Assembly: GCF_037992945.1 (NCBI RefSeq)
Contig: NZ_CP150304.1
Location: 995,501 to 1,059,500 of the forward strand
Reading direction: 5' to 3'
Length of the DNA: 64,000 bases
From: Peribacillus sp. FSL E2-0218
GTDB taxonomy: Bacteria > Bacillota > Bacilli > Bacillales > DSM-1321
Shown here: in pieces, positions 53,726 to 63,087 of the stretch
Position numbering within the stretch: position 1 is the first letter of the stretch
Layout of the letters: the number at the start of each line of letters is the position of its first letter
Translations under genes and position numbers: made by a program
Notes under the pieces: model-generated
Database searches by the model: none
Told to the model about the DNA's origin: nothing
What the model saw: only the letters and a program-made list of their open reading frames with translations

Positions 53726-54046
53726 AGGAAACTATAAACAAAGTTTACATATTTAACAACTGGATTTTTAAATAATTTTTCTTTTATTCATTTTTATGAA
53801 ATTAATTTTCATTAATGAAAAAACGTTCAAGGGAGGGGCAATCATCCACATTGCATTACTTGGTGAATAACAGCCTTTAAATAACAGGCCAGTTTGATGC
53901 GGACTCTGCGAAGTGTAAGTATAGTTTTGAGATGGTCTTCGATACAAAAGGCTTGGACCGAATTAAACGAGGGATTCAATAAGAAAGATCAAAATGAAAA
54001 TTATTTTCAATATTTATAAATTTTAAAAATTAATTTTCGAAAACCG

Positions 54047-54075
54047 TTGAAATGGAATTAATTCTCTTTTATTAT
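54047..54075 (+). promoter_or_regulatory. Sigma-A promoter of the mannoside operon
   Basis: TTGAAA, 17-base spacer, TATTAT. Confidence 0.75.
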
Positions 54076-54083
54076 TATTGATA

Positions 54084-54097
54084 AGAAAACGTTTTCA
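54084..54097. promoter_or_regulatory. cre-like CcpA site 2
   Basis: AGAAAACGTTTTCA lies just after the -10 element, over the transcription start; binding of CcpA there should block the operon when glucose is present. Confidence 0.75.
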
Positions 54098-54121
54098 AGT
54101 AGATTAAAAGGGGGACTGGAA

Positions 54122-55450
54122 ATGGGAAAACAGATTAATAAGGTCGTTACTGGTACTTTGGCGGCTGCACTTTCAATGAGTTTATTGGCAGGGTGTAATA
54201 AGGAAGGGGCCGAGAAGACGAGCACATCGAAATCTGGAGAGTTGAGCGGTGAGGTAACATTATGGACGGCATCATTGGCAGGGGAGCCATTTGATACATA
54301 TTTTGATGAGCTTGAGAAAAAATTTGAAAAGCTTCATCCTGATTTGGATGTCACGATAGAGGACATTCCCCAAAATGAAATGGAACAAAAAGTACTAACA
54401 TCGCTTACGGGTAAAGATGTTCCGGATGTGGTCAACTTAAATCCACACTATATGTCTAATATTGCAGCTCAAGGCGGTTTATTGGACTTAACGGATATGG
54501 TAAGCGATAAAACGAAAAATTCGTTCGTAGAAGGCCCATACAAATCAGGTATATATGAAGATAAGTTGTACGCATTGCCATGGTATTTAACGACAACAAT
54601 TTCTTGGTATAACGGAGATCATTTCGACCAAGCAGGAATTGAAGATTTGCCGACAACGATAAAAGGCATCTATGATACGGCAAAGGCTATAACGGACAAA
54701 ACAGGAAAACCTTCTTATTATCCAGTAATCAATGACGGAAATACGATTATGGAAAAAATGGTTTCCCTTTCAAACGGAAAATCGATGGTGAAAGATGGAA
54801 AAGCAGTGTTTGAAACTAACAAAGACATTATCGACTATTTCACCTATACACAAAAGATGTATAAGGAAGGATTAATTCCTCAAGAAACAGCGGAAGGATC
54901 GTTAAAAACGGGCCAAGAGCTGTTCATGGCGGGTAATACATCATTCCTGGAAGGTGGCGTAACGTTTTTAGGACCAATAGAATCTGGTGCGCCAGACGTA
55001 TATAAAGCATCCAAAGCCGGTCAACCGTTAGAGTCTGAAAGTGCACCAGTGAACGTTGCGGTCATGAACTTCGCAGTACCGGCAAAAACAAAAAACAAAG
55101 AAGCGGCTGTTGCACTGGCTGAATTTGTTACCAATGCAGAGAACCAATTGGAATTTTCGAAAACGGCAGGAACAGTATTACCTGCTACGAAAGATTCTTT
55201 AGAGGATGATTACTTTAAAAATCCTGGGGAATCACCGAAGGCACTTGGTATGCTGCAGGCATCGGAGTCTTTAGAGCGTGCAAAGGTACTAATTCCACCA
55301 ACGGAAAGTAGCGCTGAATTACGTGAATCGACTAAGAATATTTTTGTTAAAAACTTACAAGGCAAGCTAACACCTGAAGAAGCTGTCAAACAACTATCAT
55401 CAGAATGGAATAAAGCATTTGAAAAGTCAGATGAAAAAGTGACATTTTAA
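54122..55450 (+). CDS. Sugar ABC transporter substrate-binding lipoprotein
   Basis: A 442-residue family-1 extracellular solute-binding protein with lipobox LLAGC (Cys25) and the two-lobe fold. Family blocks: TLWTASLAGEPFDTYF, VPDVVNLNPHYMSNIA and the PWYLTTTISWYN segment. It delivers an oligosaccharide to the MalFG-type permeases encoded next. The partner ATPase is not encoded in the operon; a shared MsmX-type ATPase is the usual solution in bacilli. The start follows AAAGGGGG. Confidence 0.92.
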   Translation: MGKQINKVVTGTLAAALSMSLLAGCNKEGAEKTSTSKSGELSGEVTLWTASLAGEPFDTYFDELEKKFEKLHPDLDVTIEDIPQNEMEQKVLTSLTGKDVPDVVNLNPHYMSNIAAQGGLLDLTDMVSDKTKNSFVEGPYKSGIYEDKLYALPWYLTTTISWYNGDHFDQAGIEDLPTTIKGIYDTAKAITDKTGKPSYYPVINDGNTIMEKMVSLSNGKSMVKDGKAVFETNKDIIDYFTYTQKMYKEGLIPQETAEGSLKTGQELFMAGNTSFLEGGVTFLGPIESGAPDVYKASKAGQPLESESAPVNVAVMNFAVPAKTKNKEAAVALAEFVTNAENQLEFSKTAGTVLPATKDSLEDDYFKNPGESPKALGMLQASESLERAKVLIPPTESSAELRESTKNIFVKNLQGKLTPEEAVKQLSSEWNKAFEKSDEKVTF

Positions 55451-55464
55451 TGAAGGGAAAAGCG

Positions 55465-55497
55465 GATAGCTTTGTAAAAAAAGCTATCTTCTTTTTT
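55465..55497 (+). terminator. Attenuator after the binding-protein gene
   Basis: GATAGCTTT-GTAAAA-AAAGCTATC then TTCTTTTTT, between the lipoprotein and permease genes; likely lets part of the transcripts stop here. Confidence 0.7.
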
Positions 55498-55513
55498 AAA
55501 AGGAGAGAGAAAC

Positions 55514-56455
55514 ATGAGCAGGGGACCTGTTGTACTTCCAAATGCTAAAGTGAAAGTCGGCACGCAAAAGAAAAGTAGACTAAGTATGCGACATGTGGCA
55601 CCGTGGTTCTTTTTAATACCATCACTTTTAATTTTGGGAACATTCCTCATCATACCCATCTTAGAAGCCTTTCAATGGAGTTTATTGGACTATAAAATCA
55701 TTGCGGGTACGGGTGAATTCGTTGGATTAAGTAACTTTAAAGAGATTTTTACGGATGCTAATTTTTGGATGGCGTTATTGAACACGTTCATTTTCTTAAT
55801 CATCGTGCTGCCACTGAATGTCTTTTTACCGATGATTTTGGCGGTGTTGGTGAACCAAAAGATCAGGGGCGTTTCCACGTTCCGCATTCTCTACTATTTG
55901 CCCGTTGTAACACCAATGGTTGTAGCGGCATTGATGTGGAAAATGCTGTACTCACAAAGTGGAATCATTTCAGGGATTTTAGTTAAGCTAGGTCTCTTTG
56001 ATTCTCCAACAAACCTACTCATTCAATCTTCCACAGCGTTATTCGCAGTATCGATGATCACGGTTTGGAAAGGGCTTGGATATTATATGATCATCTATTT
56101 AGCAGGTCTGCAATCCATCCCAAAGGATGTGTATGAATCTGCCAGTATCGATGGTGCTTCCGTTTTCCAACAATTTAGGAACATTACCATTCCCATGCTT
56201 GCACCGTCTGTTACATTGGTATCTGTCATGACAATCATCGCCGGTATGAAGGTGTTTGAAGAAATTGCCTTAACCACAGGTGGCGGGCCTTCTGGTGCGA
56301 CGACCACTCTTGTTATGTATATATACAAAAAATTCATGAATTTAGATGTCAGCATCGCTTCGGCAGCAGGAATAGTCTTATTAGTTCTCGCTATTGGGGC
56401 ATCCTTACTTCAAATGAAATTAACTAGTAGCCGCGAAGATGATTTAAGAGCGTAA
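55514..56455 (+). CDS. Sugar ABC permease (MalF type)
   Basis: A 313-residue inner-membrane permease with six or seven predicted helices. The cytoplasmic ATPase-contacting EAA loop reads DVYESASIDGASVFQQFRNITIPMLAP. It starts behind AAAAGGAGAGAG. It forms a heterodimer with the MalG-type protein encoded 16 bases downstream. Confidence 0.94.
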   Translation: MSRGPVVLPNAKVKVGTQKKSRLSMRHVAPWFFLIPSLLILGTFLIIPILEAFQWSLLDYKIIAGTGEFVGLSNFKEIFTDANFWMALLNTFIFLIIVLPLNVFLPMILAVLVNQKIRGVSTFRILYYLPVVTPMVVAALMWKMLYSQSGIISGILVKLGLFDSPTNLLIQSSTALFAVSMITVWKGLGYYMIIYLAGLQSIPKDVYESASIDGASVFQQFRNITIPMLAPSVTLVSVMTIIAGMKVFEEIALTTGGGPSGATTTLVMYIYKKFMNLDVSIASAAGIVLLVLAIGASLLQMKLTSSREDDLRA

Positions 56456-56471
56456 ATAGATAGGAGAGAAC

Positions 56472-57299
56472 ATGATGAAATCGAAGCGATTCAATCAAAG
56501 AATGTGGCTCTATACTCTAATGATCTTTATCACGATTCTCACTGTAGGTCCTTTTTTGATTACCTTGTTCATGTCATTAAAAGCAGCAAATGAAGGGATT
56601 TACAGCAGTATACTTCCAGCTTCCCCTACTCTAGAAAACTTCGTAACCGCTTTTGATAAAGCCAATTTCGGTAGGTACTTTTTAAACACCCTGGTGGTAA
56701 CGGTAATAGCGATTCCACTAAATTTGTTATTTTGCAGTTTGGCTGCCTACCCGCTAGCACGTATGGACTTTAGGGGGAGAAGTGTTGTGTTGGCAATAAT
56801 CATTTCCACGATGATGGTGCCTTTTCAACTGTATATGGCGCCTTTATTCCAACTTGCCGGTAGCCTTGGCTTACAAAATACACATATTGGCTTGGTCGTC
56901 ATGCAAGTATCAACGGCCTTTGGTATATTCTTGATGCGCCAAGCCTTTTTAAGAATCCCAAAAGAGCTTGAAGAGTCAGCCTATCTGGACGGTGCGAATA
57001 AATTTAAAGTGTGGTATTTAGTTGCCTTACCACTAGTGAAACCTACTTTGGTTACACTGGCCATCTTCACCTTCATGGGTACGTGGGGGGATTATTTATG
57101 GCCGTTGCTTAATTCCACGGAAAGCAGCATGTATACCCTGTCGATTGGTTTAGCTCAGCTTTCACAAAATTTCGATGGCTCAAATCTAAAGTTAATAAGT
57201 GCGGCTTCGATATTAACGACAATTCCTACTTTATTAATTTTTATCTGGCTGCAAAAATACTTTATTTCCGGGGCAACGGACGGTGCGGTAAAGGGATAA
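56472..57299 (+). CDS. Sugar ABC permease (MalG type)
   Basis: A 275-residue permease with six predicted helices and the EAA loop ELEESAYLDGANKFKVWYLV followed by ALPLVKPTL. It completes the importer with the lipoprotein and MalF-type permease. ATG follows AGGAGAG. No terminator is apparent before the next gene. Confidence 0.94.
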   Translation: MMKSKRFNQRMWLYTLMIFITILTVGPFLITLFMSLKAANEGIYSSILPASPTLENFVTAFDKANFGRYFLNTLVVTVIAIPLNLLFCSLAAYPLARMDFRGRSVVLAIIISTMMVPFQLYMAPLFQLAGSLGLQNTHIGLVVMQVSTAFGIFLMRQAFLRIPKELEESAYLDGANKFKVWYLVALPLVKPTLVTLAIFTFMGTWGDYLWPLLNSTESSMYTLSIGLAQLSQNFDGSNLKLISAASILTTIPTLLIFIWLQKYFISGATDGAVKG

Positions 57300-57380
57300 T
57301 TGTAATGATTTAATAGGTAAATTGATGCTGAACTGTCTAAAAAAAACGACACGAATTCTAAATGGAAGAGGTGAGTGAAG

Positions 57381-58733
57381 GTGGGAACAATCTCATTTTT
57401 TGGTCGGGAATTGCCGATTATTTGGGATATTGATTGCGTTGTGGTTGGAGGAGGAACAGGCGGGGCGGCAACAGCGATCGCCGCTTTAGACGAAGGCATA
57501 CAGACACTTGTCATAGAGAAAACGATTTCTTTAGGAGGTACTCAAACGAATGCGTTAGTTTCTCCGATGATGCCGACTTTTGTAAAAGGACAGCGTGTGA
57601 ATCAATTAATCATCGAGCGGTTACATAAAGAGCAAATCGATACGTTTGATGGGACCACTGCCTGTAGTTGGTTTAACGTTGAAACGTTAAGCTATGTATT
57701 GGAGCAGTTGATTATTGAGCGTGGTGGGCATCTATTATATGATGCCAATTATGTAGATTGTCTAAAAGAAGGCAAACAAATTACCCATATCATCGTAAAC
57801 ACATGCAACGGATTAGTGGCGATCAAGGGAAAGACATTTGTCGATGCAACAGCAGATGCGGTTCTATCGAGAACAGCTGCAGTCCCAGTTGAATCGGGTA
57901 ACCAAGACGGACAAAACCAGCAAATATCGTTCCGGTTCGAAATGGGTGGCATTGATATAGCCGCTTTACGGGAATTCATCTTATCTCGAAACGAAAAGTT
58001 TTGCCAAATTAAAAACCCCATGTTCTTCGAAATCGTAATGGTTCCAGGAAACGGTCATGTGTTGGAATCGTTTTTTCAAAAGGGCTTGCTTAATGGCGAT
58101 TTAGAGGAAGAAGATTTACGCTATTTCCAAGCATTCACCCAACCTGGAAAACCTACAGTCATGTCTTTTAATTGCCCTCATATCCCGGATATTTATCAAA
58201 CGACAGATCCTGTTCTTCGTTCGGAAGCAGTTTCGAAAGGGCGCATGATGATTCGCAGATTATCAAACTTCTTAACGAATTATATCCCTGGATTTAAGCA
58301 TGCTTACTTATTGAAGGAAGCAACTCAACTGGGCATTCGCGAATCGTACCGAATTATCGGCCAATACGTTTTATCGGAAACGGACTATGTGAACCGCGCC
58401 CGATTTAATGACGGTATCGCAAGGGGCGATTGGTATATTGACGTGCATAGCGTCAGTGAAGAAAAGGTGGAAAAGGCTCGGTTCTCTCGTGGTGAGTATT
58501 ACGAAATACCATACAGATCATTGATTACCCATGAAGTGAATAACTTGATCATTGTCGGCCGCCATGTTTCAAGCACATTTCTCATGCAGGCGTCGCTGCG
58601 TATCCAACCGACCATTCGGGATATGGCACAAGCAGCGGGGCTAGCGTGCGCATACTCCATTACACATAATGTAGATCTCAATAAAATCGATGGCGCATTC
58701 CTTAAGCAACAGCTTGTTGAGATGGGGGAGTGA
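57381..58733 (+). CDS. FAD-dependent oxidoreductase (PF12831 type)
   Basis: A 450-residue flavoenzyme with the N-terminal dinucleotide fold VVVGGGTGGAATAIAALDEG, then EKTISLGGTQTNALVSPMMP (family GG doublet), and a C-terminal FAD-closing segment LIIVGRHVSSTF. PF12831 proteins are often encoded with glycosidases and sugar transporters, but their reactions are mostly undefined; oxidation of a sugar hydroxyl is a fair guess. GTG 57381 is 7 bases after AGAGGTG. It ends 3 bases before the mannosidase start. Confidence 0.85.
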   Translation: MGTISFFGRELPIIWDIDCVVVGGGTGGAATAIAALDEGIQTLVIEKTISLGGTQTNALVSPMMPTFVKGQRVNQLIIERLHKEQIDTFDGTTACSWFNVETLSYVLEQLIIERGGHLLYDANYVDCLKEGKQITHIIVNTCNGLVAIKGKTFVDATADAVLSRTAAVPVESGNQDGQNQQISFRFEMGGIDIAALREFILSRNEKFCQIKNPMFFEIVMVPGNGHVLESFFQKGLLNGDLEEEDLRYFQAFTQPGKPTVMSFNCPHIPDIYQTTDPVLRSEAVSKGRMMIRRLSNFLTNYIPGFKHAYLLKEATQLGIRESYRIIGQYVLSETDYVNRARFNDGIARGDWYIDVHSVSEEKVEKARFSRGEYYEIPYRSLITHEVNNLIIVGRHVSSTFLMQASLRIQPTIRDMAQAAGLACAYSITHNVDLNKIDGAFLKQQLVEMGE

Positions 58734-58736
58734 AAT

Positions 58737-61286
58737 ATGAAAAACATTAAAGAGGTACATGTGTTAAATCATACACATTGGGATCGTGAATGGTACGAAA
58801 CGTTTGAAGAATTCCGTTATAAATTACGAAATGGGCTGTGTTATGTCCAAGGGTTATTGGATTCTGGAAATCTTGATAATTTTTTTCTGGATGGACAAAC
58901 CATCGTTTTAGAGGACTATCAAGAAATTGTAAGCCAAGATGAATATGAGCGTCTTGTAACATTCATTAAAGAAGGGAAGATTGAAGTCGGACCGTGGTAC
59001 TTGTTAGCTGATGAGTTTCTCGTTTCCGGTGAATCGATCTTAAAGAACTTGGAAATTGGCATCAAAAAATCAAAGGCCTATCAATCTGCCTATAATATTG
59101 GATATTTGCCAGATACGTTTGGCCATAACAGCCAAATGCCCCAAATTTTCAAGGGATACAACATTGATACGGCCATCGTATGGCGAGGGGCCATTTCAAG
59201 TGCATTCGAAAATACGTGGGAAGGTGCAGATGGAAGTAAGGTCTTTACATTTGTGCTGCCTCTTTTTGAAGGATATTATCAGACCTTCTTGAAGCATGAT
59301 GACTATGTTGAAAAGACAAAAACCTATTTAGAAAGCAATTCCCCATATTTGACGTATGGACGTGCATTAGTCATGAACGGAGCGGATCATACCTATACAT
59401 GTCCAGATATAAATGAACGGATCAATGAATTAAATGCCTGCTATAAGGAAATTGAATTTAAGCAATCATTAATGTCCCATTATGTGCAATCATTCTCAGG
59501 AAAAGAACCGGTAGAAACAATCGTTGGTGAGCAACGGGACCCTTCAAAAATATTTATTTTACCTGGTGTATATTCAACACGTTCTTATCTGAAAAACCAA
59601 AATCAAATGTGTGAGGATCAAGCCATCGGTACATTGGAAGCGTTGAATGTGTGGACAAACGGGAATACGAATTCATCCCAATTCATCGAATACGTGTGGA
59701 AACTCATTTTACAAAACCAGCCACATGATAGTATTTGTGGTTGTAGTGTAGATGAAGTTCATACTGAGATGGAAACGAGGACACAAAAAGTATTAAGTGC
59801 GATTCGTCAATTTTCTAAAGACACATTGAATAATGAATATCCTTTTGAATACTTGAATGACAAGATAGAAAATGACTATCTTTATGTAATGAATAACACA
59901 CCTGTTGCAGGCATCTATCCTGTGAAAACCCAGATTCTCATTCCAGCGGCTCTCGATCTAGGCGGAATCACCCTCATTTACGAGGATGAAGAAATAGCGA
60001 TTGATCTTATAAAAAAAGAAAAACGGGAAGTGTTTTTACGCCATATTTTAGCTGAGCCTCATTATGCTGAATACGTAATATATGATGTTTCTTTCGTCTT
60101 ACCCTTTGATGGAGTGGAGACCAAAAGAATTCGGATCGAGCGGGTTTGCATGGAAGCTGAGGGAATCAAAATCGTGGATGAAAGTGAAATTGACAATGAA
60201 TTTTATCATATTCAATGCAGCAATAATGGAATAATCATAACAGATTTAGAAACAAATAAAGTTTATGAAAATCAGCATCAGTTTCTTTCCTCGTTAGATG
60301 CGGGGGATGCGTATAACTATTCGCCGCCTGTCAATGATCCATACAGTCTGGCGATTGTAAAGGGTGTTAGCGATATTGTAAAAGGGAAATCATATCAATC
60401 CATGACGCTTCATTATGAAATGAAGTTACCAGCTTCCTTGAATGAAAATCGAACAGGTCCAAGCGAAGAATATGTTGTGAATAAAATGACGACGACAATC
60501 ACACTTCATCAAGGTCGACGATTTATATCATTCAAAACAGTAATTCATAATCAGGCAAAAGACCAAAAGCTTCGAATTGGCTTTGCAACATCAAAAGCAG
60601 ATGAAAGCTATGGGGATACAGCTTTTGATTTAGTAAAACGGCAAACGATTAGGGAAAAGGTATGGGATATGCCTAAAAATAAAGAAGCGGTCATGAACCA
60701 ATATCCAACCCTTTCAACTGTATTGGCAATGGAGCATCAACTTGTGCATAGGGGTTTGCAAGAGTATGAAGTGGATCATTTTCAAGGAAATGATTTCATA
60801 TTCCTAACGATGGTAAGAAGTGTTGGTTGGTTATCAAGACGAGATTTGCGTACCCGTGGAAATGGTGCAGCACCTGGATTCGAAACGCCAGGTGCTCAGT
60901 GTTTAGGGACGTATGAATTTGAATATGGCTTGGTTTTAGGGACAAGTCATCAGTCATTGAATACTGCAAAAGTAATGCGTCAGCAAATCTTGACCCAACA
61001 ATCATATGTATTGAAAGAGGGAGGGAAGTTGTTCAATCAATCTTCCTCTACCATTGCATTCTCTTCTTTCATACAAAAAGAAGAGAATACATTTGATATT
61101 CGCATGTTTAATCCAACTAATGAACGGCAATTGACACGATTAAATCTTGGGTTTGAACCAAGCTCCATTTATGAAGTGGATTTTACAGGAATATTAGCTG
61201 AAAAATATGAAACATCAGCACAAATAACGATAGCATTTAATCCTAAACAAATAAAAACGATTCGCGTGAAAAGGAAAGGGAATTAA
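58737..61286 (+). CDS. Alpha-mannosidase (GH38)
   Basis: An 849-residue GH38 enzyme without signal peptide, so intracellular. The zinc site motif NHTHWDREWY (His12-14, Asp16), the nucleophile Asp126 in LPDTFGHNSQ and the PHDSICGCS block (zinc His) are present, followed by the all-beta C-terminal half. It should release mannose from imported alpha-mannosides with retention. The short spacing to the oxidoreductase gene (3 bases) shows co-translation. Confidence 0.93.
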   Translation: MKNIKEVHVLNHTHWDREWYETFEEFRYKLRNGLCYVQGLLDSGNLDNFFLDGQTIVLEDYQEIVSQDEYERLVTFIKEGKIEVGPWYLLADEFLVSGESILKNLEIGIKKSKAYQSAYNIGYLPDTFGHNSQMPQIFKGYNIDTAIVWRGAISSAFENTWEGADGSKVFTFVLPLFEGYYQTFLKHDDYVEKTKTYLESNSPYLTYGRALVMNGADHTYTCPDINERINELNACYKEIEFKQSLMSHYVQSFSGKEPVETIVGEQRDPSKIFILPGVYSTRSYLKNQNQMCEDQAIGTLEALNVWTNGNTNSSQFIEYVWKLILQNQPHDSICGCSVDEVHTEMETRTQKVLSAIRQFSKDTLNNEYPFEYLNDKIENDYLYVMNNTPVAGIYPVKTQILIPAALDLGGITLIYEDEEIAIDLIKKEKREVFLRHILAEPHYAEYVIYDVSFVLPFDGVETKRIRIERVCMEAEGIKIVDESEIDNEFYHIQCSNNGIIITDLETNKVYENQHQFLSSLDAGDAYNYSPPVNDPYSLAIVKGVSDIVKGKSYQSMTLHYEMKLPASLNENRTGPSEEYVVNKMTTTITLHQGRRFISFKTVIHNQAKDQKLRIGFATSKADESYGDTAFDLVKRQTIREKVWDMPKNKEAVMNQYPTLSTVLAMEHQLVHRGLQEYEVDHFQGNDFIFLTMVRSVGWLSRRDLRTRGNGAAPGFETPGAQCLGTYEFEYGLVLGTSHQSLNTAKVMRQQILTQQSYVLKEGGKLFNQSSSTIAFSSFIQKEENTFDIRMFNPTNERQLTRLNLGFEPSSIYEVDFTGILAEKYETSAQITIAFNPKQIKTIRVKRKGN

Positions 61287-61328
61287 CGACCAACGATTGC
61301 TCTTTTCTTAGAAATGAAGGTGAGAATT

Positions 61329-63008
61329 TTGAGGAGATTTTTAGCATTTGATATCGGGGGAACCATACTCAAATACGGTGTGCTAACTGAAGAAGGGACA
61401 TTTGTAGAGAAATATGAATGCCTAACTGAAGCATATTTGGGTGGCCCGGCGATTCTTGATAAGGTAAAACGATTAGGGGAGACCCTCATTAATCAGCATA
61501 CGATTAGCGGTATTTGCATTAGCACGGCCGGCCAAGTGGATTCGAATAAAGGGGAGATTTTATATGCCTCTTCCTTCATTCCGGATTATACAGGTACCCC
61601 ATTGAAAAAAGAACTAGAAACATTTTTTCAATTACCAGTTGAAGTTGAAAATGACGTGAACTGCGCAGGGTTAGCGGAGTCGTGGATTGGTACTGGCAGG
61701 GATGCGAAAAGTTTGTTTTGTCTAACGATAGGGACCGGTATCGGCGGCAGTTATATCATTGACAATAAATTGCAGGCTGGACACAGCTTTAGTGCTGGCG
61801 AGATCGGTTACATCCCAATAGAAGGAAGTCAATTTCAAGATTTAGCTTCAACAAGAATATTAGTGAGAAATGTTGCCAAGCGTAAGGGAATACCTGAAAG
61901 TGAGATTGATGGGAAAGAAATTTTTGCTCTTGCACAGTTGGATGATGAGATTTGCATCCAGGAAATCAATCGTCTCGTTTACTATTTGGCCAAAGGAATC
62001 ACAACCATCGCTTATATGATGAATCCAGAAATGATCATAATTGGCGGGGGGATTACAGCACAAAAAGAGTATTTATATCCCCTTATCATGGCACAGTTGG
62101 AAAAAGATATCATGCCTGCCGTGTTAGATAAAGTGCAAATTGAAATCGCCCGGAATCTTAATGATGCAGGCATGATCGGAGCGCTTCGTCACTTTTTGCT
62201 CCAAGAGTCTTTAAAACCGTTAAAAAGCATCACGACGATTATCGAATCCAATACACATAAATTAACGAAACACGAGCAAAATATCGCCAAATTCATCATT
62301 TTAAATTTAGAAAGCATGCCAAACAAAACGATATCCGAGATGTCACGTCAATTAAATTTGTCAGAGGCGACGATTACAAGATTTTGCAAGAAGCTAGAAA
62401 TCGGGTCTTACAATAAACTGCGATTAATGGCGAAAGAAGCCATTGTGAGCACTCGATTATACGAACAAACAGAAAACACGAGCTTGAGTTCAGTGAAACA
62501 AGCTTATACGAGAATGTTCAACAAATTCGATACGCTCAATGAGTTAGAAGATATTAAGCAATTTAAAGATCGATTAGTGTCAGCAAAAAAAGTTTTTCTA
62601 TACGGTGCAGGCGAAATGACCCTTGTTGCCAAGCAATTAAAATATAAGCTAATGAAACTTGGTATGGAAGCAGACGCATTCTCAGATCTCTACCAAATGG
62701 AGATATCTACGCACGTACTAGATCGAGAAACGGTTGTAATCGGTCTAAGTACATCAGGCTATGATGCCCATATAGTGAACATGATGGAAAGCGCTAAGAA
62801 TATGGGCTCAACGACCATTGGAATTACGAGTCAACAAGACTCTCCTGTCGCGCTTGTTTCTGATATTCACCTGCTCGTTCCTGCCACTGATGATATACAA
62901 GGATATAGTCATTCAGCTAGTGAAGTGTGTGCATTTTACTTACTGGATGTCCTGTTAAAGGAAATGCAAAATAATGGTGAAGTGATCAGCCAAAAAAATA
63001 TTATGTAA
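61329..63008 (+). CDS. ROK kinase - RpiR regulator fusion
   Basis: A 559-residue two-part protein. The N-terminal half (about 1-295) is a ROK-family sugar kinase-like domain: AFDIGGTILKYGVL, VENDVNCAGLAESW with the catalytic Asp, and LTIGTGIGGSYI. The canonical ROK zinc-cysteine motif after the GHSFSAGEIG block is missing. The C-terminal half is an RpiR regulator: helix-turn-helix (NKTISEMSRQLNLSEATITR) and an SIS sugar-phosphate domain (about 405-545). The TTG at 61329 follows AAGGTGAG; ATG 61314 is an alternative. It may phosphorylate mannose and also sense the product to regulate the operon. Confidence 0.88.
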   Translation: MRRFLAFDIGGTILKYGVLTEEGTFVEKYECLTEAYLGGPAILDKVKRLGETLINQHTISGICISTAGQVDSNKGEILYASSFIPDYTGTPLKKELETFFQLPVEVENDVNCAGLAESWIGTGRDAKSLFCLTIGTGIGGSYIIDNKLQAGHSFSAGEIGYIPIEGSQFQDLASTRILVRNVAKRKGIPESEIDGKEIFALAQLDDEICIQEINRLVYYLAKGITTIAYMMNPEMIIIGGGITAQKEYLYPLIMAQLEKDIMPAVLDKVQIEIARNLNDAGMIGALRHFLLQESLKPLKSITTIIESNTHKLTKHEQNIAKFIILNLESMPNKTISEMSRQLNLSEATITRFCKKLEIGSYNKLRLMAKEAIVSTRLYEQTENTSLSSVKQAYTRMFNKFDTLNELEDIKQFKDRLVSAKKVFLYGAGEMTLVAKQLKYKLMKLGMEADAFSDLYQMEISTHVLDRETVVIGLSTSGYDAHIVNMMESAKNMGSTTIGITSQQDSPVALVSDIHLLVPATDDIQGYSHSASEVCAFYLLDVLLKEMQNNGEVISQKNIM

Positions 63009-63087
63009 AAGAAGTGATGAAGCCGAATGCCGTACCATTCCACAACACCTACTGAAATACTGGTCACCTGCTTATGGAGGAATCACG

